From positions 62,001 to 126,000 of the forward strand of contig BTTE01000001.1 of assembly GCA_036244975.1 (NCBI GenBank): a stretch of 64,000 bases of DNA. The letters are read 5' to 3'. Made by a program: the position numbers and the translations under genes. Positions 1-9,523 of the stretch are shown here, piece after piece. Positions within the stretch are counted from its first letter, which is position 1, and each line of letters starts with the position of its first letter. A model generated the notes under the pieces. It saw nothing but the letters and a program-made list of their open reading frames with translations. It was not told the DNA's origin and made no database searches. This DNA comes from Sulfidibacterium sp036244975 (GTDB taxonomy: Bacteria > Bacteroidota > Bacteroidia > Bacteroidales > F082).

Positions 1-131
1 CAAAATGGTCTTTCAATGGATAAACATTCCGGGACGACGTGTTCGCAAAGACGGGATTTTGTACTTCCGCCGGTTGTCCCTTTGCTGGTTCAGTCGCCCC
101 CTGAGCAGACTTCCAATTAAAGTCCGCCGTT

Positions 132-163
132 TTTGCATTTTCGGGATAACGGCATTATATTTG
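132..163 (+). promoter_or_regulatory. Bacteroidota-type promoter of the alpha-2-macroglobulin gene
   Basis: TTTG at 132-135 and TATATTTG at 156-163, separated by 20 bases, match the -33 TTTG / -7 TAnnTTTG consensus. Initiation would be near 168-172. That leaves a leader of about 30 bases before the ATG at 200 and rules out starts upstream of it. Confidence 0.6.
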
Positions 164-199
164 CTAAAAATCACGTATCCGAAAGTAACCACCTTCATC

Positions 200-3100
200 A
201 TGAAAAAACAATGGGTAAGTTGGGTAAGCATAAGTATGCTCGTGCTGCTACTGGTGTCGTGGCAGGGACAGCCAAAGACCGGAAATTATGACAATCTCTG
301 GAAAAGAGTCCGGCAGTATTCCCAAAAAGATCTTCCGAAGTCCGCTTTGAAAACAGTGGAACTGATTTACACAAAAGCCAACGCCGAAGGCAACGAAAGC
401 CAGGTATTGAAAACCCTGATTTACCGCATTGGCCTGCAAAGTACTTTTCAGGAAGACTTCCGGCTGAAAAGTATTCGCGAATTTGAAAAGGAGGTGAAAA
501 CCGCCACGCAGGTGGAGAAACCTTTGCTCTATTCCCTGCTCGGACAGTTGTATCAAGGCTATTTCGACAGCCACTTCAATAAAATCCTGAACCGGAAAAC
601 ATCGGCTTTCTCCGGCGATACTTCTTTGGAAACGCTGAATGCACGGCAATGGAACCGGAAAATAAGTCATGCTTATCTCGCTTCGGTGTCGCCGGCCAGG
701 GTACTTAGCCGGGTTCGTCTCTCCGGTTTTTCCGCTATTTTGCAAAATGATAGCAGTGCTTTGGCATTGTGGCCGACCCTTTACGACCTGTTGGCAAACA
801 GGGCAATAGATTATTTTTCTTCGGGCGATGCACAAAGATGGCTTCCAAAAAGTACAATTACTTTGGATACCGGTTTTTTAGCTCCTGCCGCCAATTTTAT
901 CAAGTTGGATTTCCCCGGTGACAGCACGTCCGTAACAGGTAATGTGCTGGTGTTGTTTCAGCATTTGCTGCGTTTGCACAAAGCACAAAATCACCCGGCT
1001 GCTTTTGTGGATGCCGATTTGAAGCGGCTGGCTTTTGTGAATTCGCAGCTACCGGATAATTATGCCAACGGTCTGGCATACTCCCATACGTTGGAGAAAC
1101 TGCTGCAACAGTTTCAAAACAAGGAAGCTTCCGTCCGTATTGCCGACCGGCTTGCTCATATCTACCGGGCGCTTTCTTCGCACAACAAAAGTCCGGTAAA
1201 CTATCTGCTCAAAGCGGAAGAGACCTGCAAAAGAGTGTTGAAAGCCTTTCCCACTGCTCCTTTTGCCAACAATTGTAAAAATACCATTACACAGATCAAT
1301 AAGCGGGCATTCCGTATGAAAATGCAGCAGGCATTGCTGCCGGATAAGCCGTTTCTATCCCTGATAACTTATAAAAACAGCGCTAAACTTTATTTTCGTG
1401 TGGTAAAAATTTCACCGGATGTTGAAAATCCTTCCGCAGGTGAAAACCTCAGTCACCAGATGAAAGAATCCCTGCAAAAGCCCGCTTTTAAAAAGTGGGA
1501 ACAGTCGTTTCCGTTTGCCGATGACCACCGGATGCACACAGCGGAAATTGCCATGCCGGGGCTTCCTTTGGGGACGTATGTGATTTTTGTTTCGGACAAT
1601 CCCCGGTTTTCCAAAGAAAGCACGGTGCTTTATCAGCAAATCCAGGTTACGCGGATGGCATTGCTTTCGCAAAAAAATAACAGCGCACAGGCGTTGGATA
1701 TTTACCTTCTTGACAGAGCCGGCGGAACCCCGGTTTCCGGCGCTACTATCAAAGTTTTTGGCCGTTCGTACGACTACCGTGCAAGGGAACAGCAGATAAC
1801 GCCGCTCGGCAACTATTCTTCGGATGCTGATGGGTTTCTTCAAATCCCGCTGAAAAACGACCGTGAATTCAACGGCTTTATTCTGAAAGCTTACAAAGGA
1901 GCAGACACCACTTTCGTCAACACGTTTGCCCGTTTTTACGGTTCACTTTACGTAGAAAAGCCTGTCCTGCATACATATCTTTTTACTGACCGTGCCATTT
2001 ACCGACCGGGTCAAGCGGTTTATTTTAAAGGAGTTGTGGTGGAATCAAAAGGCAATGATGCCCGGGTGAAAGCCGGTGTGAAACAAGATGTACAGTTGCT
2101 GAACGCACAGTACAAAAAGCTGGATGAGTTACATTTGGTAACCGATGCTTCGGGCTCTGTCAGCGGTTCGTTTATTTTGCCTGATGTGGCGCTGAACGGA
2201 CGGTTTACGATAAAAACAGCCACCGGGATGGTCAGCATACGCATGGAAGACTACAAGCGCCCTGCTTTTTATGTGGTTTTTGATACGTTGAAAAAAGCTT
2301 ATACGTTGAATGATGAGATAACGCTTACCGGGAAAGTGGCCTACTATTTTGGCGGTATTCCGGATAATATCCCGGTAAAATATACCATAAAACGGGAGAG
2401 CTATTTTCCGGTTTCTTATTATGGGGGATGGTATCCTGTGTCTCCCGGAAACACGGAGATTGCGGGCGGCACTGTCCGCACCGACAGCACCGGACGATTT
2501 CAAATTACTTTTAGAACGCTGGCTGATAAAAATATTCCCCGGGATGCCTACCCTGTTTACCGTTTTGTTCTCCATGCAGAAGCCACCGATGCCAGCGGCG
2601 AAACCCATGTAGCCACACAGGATATACGGCTTTCGCGATTGGCTCTGCTGCTGAAGCTCCGGGTGCCGCAAAACGTGATACGCGAACAATCTCACGGAAT
2701 TGAAATCGTCGCCAGAAACTTGTCAGGGGCAGAGGTTCCGGCAAGTGTACAGGTGAAGCTTTATAAATTAACGACTCCTGGTAGATATTTGCTCAAACGT
2801 TTGTGGCCGAAACCGGATACGGTACTGGTGACTAAAGATTATTTTACAAAAAACTTCCCCCATCTGGCTTACCGTAACGAGGATGACAAAAATCACTGGA
2901 AACAAACGCTGACAACTTCGGAAGAGATGAGAGTAAACGGAAACACGCAGGTATTTACCAAAAAACTGGAAAGACTGAAACCCGGTGAGTATCTCATAGT
3001 TGTTACGGCAAAAGGACAGCCGGAAGTTTCGGTACGAAAATTCTTTTCGCTTACCTCGGAACGCTCGTCGAAGCTGCCTGTGAAGGATATTTTCTGGCAT

Positions 3101-6100
3101 AACCTGTCTGCTGACCGGGCGGAGCCGGGCAATGTGTTACAGTTGCGTGTTGGCTCAGCTTCCGGAAACATGCGTATGCTTTATGAGGTACTCAACGGAC
3201 GGGAAGTGGTACAGCGGCAATGGATTACAGCCGGTAAAAAATTGCTGAAACAACAAATTCCTGTCGAAGAAGCTTTCCGTGGCAACTTTGTCGTTCGCCT
3301 GTTGGCCGTGCACAGCAACCGGTTTTTCTCATGGTTGCAGACAGTCAAAGTGCCGTTTACAAATAAAAAACTGTCAGTAAGCCTGCAAACCAACCGCAAC
3401 TTTCTGAAGCCCGGAGAAAAAGAGCAGTGGACGATTCAGATAAAATCAGCTTCCGGGAAAGTGCAGTCGGCCTTTTTGCTGGCCGGCATGTACGATGCCT
3501 CGTTAGATGTTTATGCCGCCAACCGGTGGAATATGTTTCCATATCACAGTAAAACGACTGGCCCATTTTGGCGTTCTTATCTGTTTAATACCGGCTATAA
3601 CCGCACGTTGTACAGGGTACAAACAAAAACACTTTCGAAGACGATACTTCATCATCCACGTATTAACTGGTTTGGGTATCCTGTTTTTTCCCGGCGAGAA
3701 CCTGTTTATTATGCTGTCGGAAGTACTTTAAAACGATTGAGGATTGTAAATAATGATGTTGCGTTGTCCGTGGAGCCTTCTTCAAACAAAGAAAAGCAGG
3801 CTTCTGTGCAATCGTCTCCTTTGCCTCCCGAAAAGAAAAATCCTCCGCAACCGCTGCGCACCAATTTTAATGAAACCGCCTTTTTCTACCCGAACCTCGT
3901 TACGGACAGCAGCGGAACCGCACGATTCAGTTTCACGACACCCGATGCGCTGACGCGATGGAAATTTATGGTGCTGGCCTACACAAAAGAGATGAAAACC
4001 GGTAGCTTTGTCCGGAAATTTACTGCCCGGAAAGCACTTATGGTTATCCCGAATTTGCCACGCTTTGTGCGTCAGGGTGATCGGCTGACTTTCACGGCAC
4101 GGCTGTCGAATTTGTCAGAAAAGACCCTTCCCGTAAAAGTAAACATTGAATTTTTCAATCCAGAAAACAGAAAGAAACTGAACCTCTTTTTAACCCGCAA
4201 AACGGTAGAGCAACAAGTGATGATATCGCCCGGGAAAAATGCGCTGGTCTCCTGGCTGATTCATATTCCGCAGGATATTCAGTTTCTTGCTTACCGCATA
4301 AAAGTTGTTTCCGGCAATGTATCGGATGGTGAGGAGCGGATGATTCCTGTGCTGAGCAACCGCGAGCTAATAACCGAAAGTATGCCGATGTTTGTGAACG
4401 GAAACCGGAAAAAGACTTTTACATTTGCCAGCTTTCTGAATGACACCTCTGCTACCCGGAAGAATTTCCGTTACACGCTCACTTTCACATCGCATCCTGC
4501 CTGGTATGCCGTGCAGGCTTTGCCTTACTTGAGCAGGCCACAGTTCGAGAGTGCGGAAAATATCTTTTACCGGTTTTATGCCCATGCCCTTGCAGAAAAG
4601 TTGCTGAAAACGTATCCCCGGATTCAACAGGTCTTCGCACAATGGAAGCAACAAAGCCCGGATGCTTTTTTGTCTGCCTTACAAAAAGACAAAGAGCTTA
4701 AAAACATTGTATTACAGGCCGCTCCGTGGGTTTTGGATGCCCAAAATGAAACGGAACAAAAACGCCGGATAGCGCTCTTTTTCGATTTGAACCAGATGCA
4801 GCAAAAGCAGCAATCGGCTTTGAACCGGTTGCAGGTAGCACAATTGCCTTCCGGAGCCTGGCCGTGGTTTTCGGGTATGCCCGCTGATTTTTTCACAACG
4901 GAAAACATTTTGTCCGGACTGACTGACCTGGTGCAAATGAAAGCCATAGACCTGAAACATCAGCCGGCGTTGAAAATGATGCTGCAAAAAGGACTTCGCT
5001 ATCTTGATAATGAAATGGTGCAGGAATACAGTTTGTTACAAAAGCGATATCCTAAAACACTCAGCCGGAACCATCTTACTCCGGAGCAAATCCGGTATTG
5101 TTATCTCCGTTCCGGATTTTTGACTACAATTCCTCTCAGCAAGAAAGCGCAAATAGCCTTTGACTATTTCAGCGGACAGATTAAACGTTATTGGCCGAAG
5201 CTGAACAACAACCTGCAGGCACTCTCGGCTATGACACTGAACCGGCTGGGATGGGGCAACCAGGCCGAAGCCATCATCCGGGCACTGAACGAGAAATCGT
5301 TGCTGAACAAAGAAAACGGCATGTTCTGGCGAAGCGATAACCGATTTTATAGCAACATGTCCGCTATTTCCACGGAAGTGGATGTTATGAAAGCTTTTGT
5401 GGAGGTGATGAACGACACCCGTTCGGCTGACAAAATGAAAACCTGGCTGCTGATGCAAAAACAAGCCAACCACTGGCCGGGAACCAAAGCTACGGCTGAT
5501 GCAGTATATGCGCTGCTGATGAATGGAAGTCATTGGCTTTCCGAAACCAAACCGGTGGAGATTAGCTTTGGTAACGGTGAGAAATTATCTGCTTCGGATT
5601 TACATCGAGAAGCCGGAAGCGGTTATATTAAAAAAGTGTGGACCGGTGATGCAATAACGCCTGTGTTGGGAAAAATTACAGTAAATAATCCCAACAAAGG
5701 AATGACCTATGGTGCTGCTTACCTGCAATATTTCGAAGATATTAATAAGGTGAGCCGGCAATCGACGGATGTTTCCATCGAAAAAACATTTTTCAAAGAA
5801 GTGATCACTGCAAAAGGCAATGAATGGGTTGCTATTTCTGTTGATACACCGTTGAAAACCGGCGATCGCGTGATGGTTCGCCTGCTCATCCGTACTAACC
5901 GTGCCGTGGATTATGTACACGTTCAGGACATGCGGGCAGCGGCTTTTGAGCCCGAAAAACTGCTTTCAGGTTACGAAAGAAAAAGTGGTCTGAGTTACTA
6001 CGAGGAGGTGAAAGATGTTGCTACGAATTTCTTTATCAGACATTTGCCAAAAGGCACCTTCGTGCTTGAATATCCCTTACTTGTTGCCCAAAAAGGTGTT

Positions 6101-6187
6101 TTTTCCGGTGGCATAGCCCGCATTCGGAGTTTGTATCTACCCTCGTTTGCCGCGCATTCATCGGGGACCAAAATAAAAGTACGGTGA
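200..6187 (+). CDS. Large alpha-2-macroglobulin family protein, thioester motif lost
   Basis: A 1995-residue protein of the bacterial alpha-2-macroglobulin family, which in other bacteria acts in the periplasm as a protease-trapping, envelope-protecting protein. The open frame runs upstream to base 5. The ATG at 200 was chosen because it opens a clear signal peptide (MKKQ then a hydrophobic run to about residue 23) and sits just after a good promoter. No lipobox is present. An MG2-type domain is marked by FTDRAIYRPGQ (about 595-605), and the A2M domain by TAFFYPNL and the following segment (about 1220-1290). At the place where family members carry the CxEQ thioester, this protein reads SAEN (1451-1454), so Cys and Gln are both replaced and covalent trapping looks impossible. 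The usual neighbour pbpC is not inside the window. Confidence 0.88.
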   Translation: MKKQWVSWVSISMLVLLLVSWQGQPKTGNYDNLWKRVRQYSQKDLPKSALKTVELIYTKANAEGNESQVLKTLIYRIGLQSTFQEDFRLKSIREFEKEVKTATQVEKPLLYSLLGQLYQGYFDSHFNKILNRKTSAFSGDTSLETLNARQWNRKISHAYLASVSPARVLSRVRLSGFSAILQNDSSALALWPTLYDLLANRAIDYFSSGDAQRWLPKSTITLDTGFLAPAANFIKLDFPGDSTSVTGNVLVLFQHLLRLHKAQNHPAAFVDADLKRLAFVNSQLPDNYANGLAYSHTLEKLLQQFQNKEASVRIADRLAHIYRALSSHNKSPVNYLLKAEETCKRVLKAFPTAPFANNCKNTITQINKRAFRMKMQQALLPDKPFLSLITYKNSAKLYFRVVKISPDVENPSAGENLSHQMKESLQKPAFKKWEQSFPFADDHRMHTAEIAMPGLPLGTYVIFVSDNPRFSKESTVLYQQIQVTRMALLSQKNNSAQALDIYLLDRAGGTPVSGATIKVFGRSYDYRAREQQITPLGNYSSDADGFLQIPLKNDREFNGFILKAYKGADTTFVNTFARFYGSLYVEKPVLHTYLFTDRAIYRPGQAVYFKGVVVESKGNDARVKAGVKQDVQLLNAQYKKLDELHLVTDASGSVSGSFILPDVALNGRFTIKTATGMVSIRMEDYKRPAFYVVFDTLKKAYTLNDEITLTGKVAYYFGGIPDNIPVKYTIKRESYFPVSYYGGWYPVSPGNTEIAGGTVRTDSTGRFQITFRTLADKNIPRDAYPVYRFVLHAEATDASGETHVATQDIRLSRLALLLKLRVPQNVIREQSHGIEIVARNLSGAEVPASVQVKLYKLTTPGRYLLKRLWPKPDTVLVTKDYFTKNFPHLAYRNEDDKNHWKQTLTTSEEMRVNGNTQVFTKKLERLKPGEYLIVVTAKGQPEVSVRKFFSLTSERSSKLPVKDIFWHNLSADRAEPGNVLQLRVGSASGNMRMLYEVLNGREVVQRQWITAGKKLLKQQIPVEEAFRGNFVVRLLAVHSNRFFSWLQTVKVPFTNKKLSVSLQTNRNFLKPGEKEQWTIQIKSASGKVQSAFLLAGMYDASLDVYAANRWNMFPYHSKTTGPFWRSYLFNTGYNRTLYRVQTKTLSKTILHHPRINWFGYPVFSRREPVYYAVGSTLKRLRIVNNDVALSVEPSSNKEKQASVQSSPLPPEKKNPPQPLRTNFNETAFFYPNLVTDSSGTARFSFTTPDALTRWKFMVLAYTKEMKTGSFVRKFTARKALMVIPNLPRFVRQGDRLTFTARLSNLSEKTLPVKVNIEFFNPENRKKLNLFLTRKTVEQQVMISPGKNALVSWLIHIPQDIQFLAYRIKVVSGNVSDGEERMIPVLSNRELITESMPMFVNGNRKKTFTFASFLNDTSATRKNFRYTLTFTSHPAWYAVQALPYLSRPQFESAENIFYRFYAHALAEKLLKTYPRIQQVFAQWKQQSPDAFLSALQKDKELKNIVLQAAPWVLDAQNETEQKRRIALFFDLNQMQQKQQSALNRLQVAQLPSGAWPWFSGMPADFFTTENILSGLTDLVQMKAIDLKHQPALKMMLQKGLRYLDNEMVQEYSLLQKRYPKTLSRNHLTPEQIRYCYLRSGFLTTIPLSKKAQIAFDYFSGQIKRYWPKLNNNLQALSAMTLNRLGWGNQAEAIIRALNEKSLLNKENGMFWRSDNRFYSNMSAISTEVDVMKAFVEVMNDTRSADKMKTWLLMQKQANHWPGTKATADAVYALLMNGSHWLSETKPVEISFGNGEKLSASDLHREAGSGYIKKVWTGDAITPVLGKITVNNPNKGMTYGAAYLQYFEDINKVSRQSTDVSIEKTFFKEVITAKGNEWVAISVDTPLKTGDRVMVRLLIRTNRAVDYVHVQDMRAAAFEPEKLLSGYERKSGLSYYEEVKDVATNFFIRHLPKGTFVLEYPLLVAQKGVFSGGIARIRSLYLPSFAAHSSGTKIKVR

Positions 6188-6275
6188 AATGCGTTCTGCT
6201 AAAGGATTTTGTTTTGAAAGTTTTCTCAACAATTTAAAAATGTACTCATTCGGAACAATTTCCAATTTTTTGTAT

Positions 6276-6283
6276 TAGTTTTG
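6276..6283 (+). promoter_or_regulatory. -7 element for the coiled-coil membrane protein
   Basis: TAGTTTTG matches TAnnTTTG exactly, 20 bases before the ATG at 6304. No TTG is seen at the expected -33 distance. Confidence 0.45.
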
Positions 6284-6303
6284 CAAAAAATAATCTTAAA
6301 ATC

Positions 6304-7227
6304 ATGGAAGAAGAAAGTAAAGTATTAAAAAGTAACAAGAAAAAGCCGGCAGTCGGAATGCTGGTATTAATTGCCATTCTTGTTGTGGTCGTAGTCGGGC
6401 TGGCTTTCTGGGCCATAGGGTCGTTGGATGAAGTACACAAGGAAAAGGCCGAGAAAGAGGCACAGCGTACCGAGTTTAAGGTACAGTTGGACTCGCTTAT
6501 GACAATTCATAACAAAATTAAGGCCGAATACGGTCAGTTGTCCGACTCGCTTGCTGTGAAAGACAGTGTCATTCAGGCGAAAGCCAGGGAAATCAAAAAA
6601 CTGATGAATACCCGCTGGGAGTATTACCAGATTAAAAAGAAATTCAGCAGTTTGCAGAAAATAGCTCAGGGTTATGTTCGTCAAATGGATTCGTTATATA
6701 CTGAAAACCATGCTTTGACGAAAGAAAACCAGCAGATAAAAGAGGTTCTCCTGCAGGAAAAGCAAAAGAATACCCGGTTGATGACCGAGAAAAAAGCACT
6801 CAACCAAAAGGTTGAGCAGGCAAGCGTTTTGCAAACCTTCGGTTACCAGGTTACTGCCGTGCATGTTACCGGTGCAGGACGTGAGCGGAAGACGGACAAG
6901 GTGAGAAGAGTCAGTAGGATTAAGGTCTGTTTTACCGTGGCACAAAATGACGTTGCCAAACCAGGGTTGCGAACTATTTATGTACGTATTGCCAAACCAA
7001 ACAAGAAAATTCTTGTGGTTAGTAACAGCGAAAAATACTCGTTTGTGTATAACAGTAAAAGGTTGCAATACACTGCGAAAAAAGAGATTAACTATCAAAA
7101 TCAGGCCATTAATATCTGTCTGGAATGGTCGCGCCGCTCAACACAGAAATTGAAACCCGGTCTCTACAAAGTAGATGTTTTTGAAGGTAATAATTCTATT
7201 GGTCATGCTTCACTTTCTTTGCGCTAA
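6304..7227 (+). CDS. Membrane-anchored coiled-coil protein of unknown function
   Basis: This 307-residue protein has a short charged N-terminus, one transmembrane segment (about 16-39) and a long Lys/Glu/Gln-rich heptad region (about 45-170). A C-terminal beta-rich domain (about 172-307) follows, containing the string TIYVRIAKPNKKILV. The topology predicts a short cytoplasmic tail, an inner-membrane anchor and a periplasmic rod carrying a globular head. I do not recognise a named family with a known role; similar proteins are common as hypotheticals in Bacteroidota. It has its own -7 element and ends before a bidirectional terminator shared with argF, so it looks monocistronic. Confidence 0.75.
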   Translation: MEEESKVLKSNKKKPAVGMLVLIAILVVVVVGLAFWAIGSLDEVHKEKAEKEAQRTEFKVQLDSLMTIHNKIKAEYGQLSDSLAVKDSVIQAKAREIKKLMNTRWEYYQIKKKFSSLQKIAQGYVRQMDSLYTENHALTKENQQIKEVLLQEKQKNTRLMTEKKALNQKVEQASVLQTFGYQVTAVHVTGAGRERKTDKVRRVSRIKVCFTVAQNDVAKPGLRTIYVRIAKPNKKILVVSNSEKYSFVYNSKRLQYTAKKEINYQNQAINICLEWSRRSTQKLKPGLYKVDVFEGNNSIGHASLSLR

Positions 7228-7261
7228 TAAAGAAGTTGTTTAAAAAGTAAATTATCAAAAC

Positions 7262-7292
7262 AAAAAAGCCTGCTGAAAGAGCAGGCTTTTTT
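7262..7292. terminator. Bidirectional intrinsic terminator
   Basis: Perfect 13-bp arms (7262-7274 and 7280-7292, core GCCTGCT / AGCAGGC) flanked by A and T runs, with a 5-base loop. It lies between the convergent coiled-coil gene and argF and can serve both. Confidence 0.88.
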
Positions 7293-7337
7293 GTTTTCCT
7301 TTGTTTTTCCTCTGAAAGCATCCACACTTTCAGAGTA

Positions 7338-8339
7338 TTATTCTCCCAGCGTAGCCACCATAATGGCTTTAATGGTGTACAAACGGTTTTCGGCTTCATC
7401 AAAAACAACCGAATGTTCCGACTCGAAGACCTCATCGGTAACTTCCATGGCTTCAAGACCATATTTTTGTTTAATTTCTTTTCCAATAACAGTATCAGCG
7501 TTGTGGAATGCCGGAAGACAGTGCAGGAATTTCACTTTGGGATTACCTGTCTTCTTCACCATGTCCATATTCACCTGATAAGGCAGCAGCATCCTGATAC
7601 GTTCTTCCCACACTTCATCGGGCTCACCCATGGAAACCCAGACATCCGTATAGAGATAATCGACACCCTTGACGCCGTCTTCCACCTTTTCGGTGAGCGT
7701 AATGGTTGCGCCGGTCTCTTTGGCAATTGCCCGGCAGGTCTCCACCAATTTCTCATCCGGCCAGTAAACTTTGGGAGCCACAGCACGGAAATCCATGCCC
7801 ATCGTAGCGGCGCCTGCCATTAGTGAGTTACCCATGTTATTGCGCGCATCGCCGCAATAGGCAAAAGCTACTTTGTGGAGGGGTTTGTCCACGTATTCCA
7901 TCATGGTGAGGAAGTCGGCCATCACCTGTGTGGGATGAAATTCGTTGGTCAGTCCGTTCCACACCGGCACGCCGGCATATTTTCCCAGTTCTTCCACGAT
8001 CTCCTGCCCAAATCCGCGGTATTCTATGCCATCGTACATACGTCCCAGCACACGGGCAGTATCTTTCATGGTCTCCTTTTTCCCCATTTGCGAGCCGGTG
8101 GGGCCGAGATAAGTTATGTGGGCGCCCTGGTCGTAAGCAGCGGTTTGGAAAGCACAACGGGTGCGTGTGGAGGCCTTTTCAAAAATCAAAGCAATATTTT
8201 TGCCCCTCAGTTTTTGCTGCTCGGTTCCGGCATATTTTGCCTTTTTCAAATCAACAGCCAAATCCAGCATAAATTTCATCTCTTTCGGAGTAAAATCCAG
8301 AAGCTTCAAAAAGTTTCTGTTTCTCATGTTAAATGCCAT
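7338..8339 (-). CDS. argF: Ornithine carbamoyltransferase
   Basis: Carbamoyl phosphate plus ornithine gives citrulline and phosphate, a cytosolic step of arginine synthesis. The 333 residues carry the carbamoyl-phosphate motif STRTR (57-61), HPTQ (134-137), the ornithine loop DVWVSMGE (231-238) and HCLP with the catalytic Cys (272-275). The sequence resembles the Escherichia coli ArgF/ArgI and ArcB type closely along its length (for example YDQGA, GRMYDGI, GVPVWNGLTNEFHPTQ), rather than the N-succinylornithine enzyme of Bacteroides. A second ATG at 8327 is possible; the first was kept because both ATGs lie within a few codons. It is a single gene with its own promoter. The carbamoyl-phosphate synthase genes carAB are 20 kb away in the same window. 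Confidence 0.96.
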   Translation of the reverse strand: MAFNMRNRNFLKLLDFTPKEMKFMLDLAVDLKKAKYAGTEQQKLRGKNIALIFEKASTRTRCAFQTAAYDQGAHITYLGPTGSQMGKKETMKDTARVLGRMYDGIEYRGFGQEIVEELGKYAGVPVWNGLTNEFHPTQVMADFLTMMEYVDKPLHKVAFAYCGDARNNMGNSLMAGAATMGMDFRAVAPKVYWPDEKLVETCRAIAKETGATITLTEKVEDGVKGVDYLYTDVWVSMGEPDEVWEERIRMLLPYQVNMDMVKKTGNPKVKFLHCLPAFHNADTVIGKEIKQKYGLEAMEVTDEVFESEHSVVFDEAENRLYTIKAIMVATLGE

Positions 8340-8375
8340 AATATTTTGTTTTTAAACGGTTTGTAAATTTATCCC

Positions 8376-8401
8376 CGGCTTTAAAAGCCGCAACAAAAGT
8401 A
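8376..8401 (-). promoter_or_regulatory. argF promoter with palindrome at the predicted start point
   Basis: On the minus strand TACTTTTG (8401-8394) is an exact -7 element, 55 bases before the argF ATG. A palindrome with 7-bp arms and a 1-base centre (CGGCTTT at 8376-8382, AAAGCCG at 8384-8390) covers the expected initiation point. It could be an operator, but no regulator can be named. Confidence 0.45.
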
Positions 8402-8683
8402 AAGAAAATTCTTGCAGTATCTGGCGCCTTTCGCACATTCGGATTTGCCTGCGCTACCCCTGCACCCCTAAAGGGGAAGCTTCCCGCTATGACAAAAGCG
8501 TCGTCATTGCGATGAGCATCAGGCAGCTAATGCGCTGGGGCGAAAAAGCAATCTGTTTACCTTAACGGAAAGTCTTGCAGTATGGAGATTTCCATCGCGG
8601 TTCTATATTAAAAACAAGAACGATGTGAAAATATTTTCAAAATTCAATAATATTCCTTCACTTTGCAAAAAAAATTGAAAGCT
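8402..8683. other. Gene-free region with remnants of a dispersed repeat
   Basis: No coding frame is supported. The stretch 8508-8597 contains CGTCATTGCGA followed by GCAATCTG and later GGAGATT..CATCGCG. This looks like a decayed copy of the intergenic CGTCATTGCGA...GCAATCTC repeat seen in many environmental bacterial genomes (recalled, not searched). TCTTGCAGTAT occurs twice (8410-8420, 8573-8583), and GGGAAGCTTCCC near 8480 is a perfect palindrome. Confidence 0.4.
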
Positions 8684-9490
8684 ATGAAAATAAAAATGTA
8701 TCTTTTGGTATTGCTGTCGGTGGCCTTGTTCTCCTGCTCCAATGTCCAACAGCAAAAACCGGTTTCCACTAATCTCGCCCCTGGCAAGAAACCAGCTGAC
8801 AATGCGCTGCTTATGGCAACCTTATACAATTATTATGCTGCCGAATACCAGGCTTTGAGTTATCAGGCATACAATGTGGCCAAAGAACGTGTAACACAGC
8901 TGTATAAGGAATTTCCGAAAAAGAAAAATATGGCGGTCGTACTTGACATTGATGAGACCGTTCTAAACAATAGCCCTTATCAGGCGCTCACCATTGAGAA
9001 AAGCAGCCATTTTCCTTCCTACTGGGACACCTGGGTCAGCCAGGCTGCGGCCAGGCCTGTGCCGGGAGCGATTTCCTTTTTGAGATATGCCGATTCGCTT
9101 GGATTTCATATTTTTTATGTTACCAACCGAAGCGAGAAGTTAAAAGCCGCTACCCTGAAAAATTTACAGAAATTTGGCTTTCCACAAGCCGACAGCCTGC
9201 ATCTTTATCTGAAAACAACCACCGGAAACAAAGAGCCGCGCAGGCAAATGATTTCTAAAAAATATGATATCGTTCTGCTGGCCGGCGATAATATCGGTGA
9301 CTTTTACAAAGATTCCGGAAAATATCCCCAACGTAACCAAAAAGTGGCTGCTTTACGGAGCCGGTTTGGAAAGAAATACATTGTGCTGCCCAACGCCATG
9401 TACGGAAGCTGGCCGGCCGGACTTGGCCTTTATAGTAAGCACCCTCCCATCGACTCGTTGCTGAAAGTTATGACTAAAGGGGACTTCTAA
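8684..9490 (+). CDS. Lipoprotein acid phosphatase of the e(P4) / class C HAD family
   Basis: This is a surface or periplasmic lipoprotein phosphatase; family members act as 5'-nucleotidases and acid phosphatases that release phosphate from nucleotides. The start was set at the ATG at 8684, giving 268 residues, because it opens a lipoprotein signal peptide ending LFSC (Cys18); a TTG 21 bases upstream is also in frame. The HAD catalytic motif DIDET is at 88-92 (DIDETVLNNSPYQ, nearly identical to Haemophilus e(P4)). Motif II lies in FYVTNRSEK, and the acidic motif is AGDNIGDF. It stands alone, followed by a hairpin and then the efflux operon. Confidence 0.92.
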   Translation: MKIKMYLLVLLSVALFSCSNVQQQKPVSTNLAPGKKPADNALLMATLYNYYAAEYQALSYQAYNVAKERVTQLYKEFPKKKNMAVVLDIDETVLNNSPYQALTIEKSSHFPSYWDTWVSQAAARPVPGAISFLRYADSLGFHIFYVTNRSEKLKAATLKNLQKFGFPQADSLHLYLKTTTGNKEPRRQMISKKYDIVLLAGDNIGDFYKDSGKYPQRNQKVAALRSRFGKKYIVLPNAMYGSWPAGLGLYSKHPPIDSLLKVMTKGDF

Positions 9491-9523
9491 TAATTCCTTT
9501 CTTTCAAGAAAAAAATATGTAGC

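Noticed and set aside
5..199. Upstream in-frame extension of the alpha-2-macroglobulin gene
   Set aside because: The extension would place a signal peptide in the middle of the protein and runs through an excellent promoter (132-163); composition is not protein-like.
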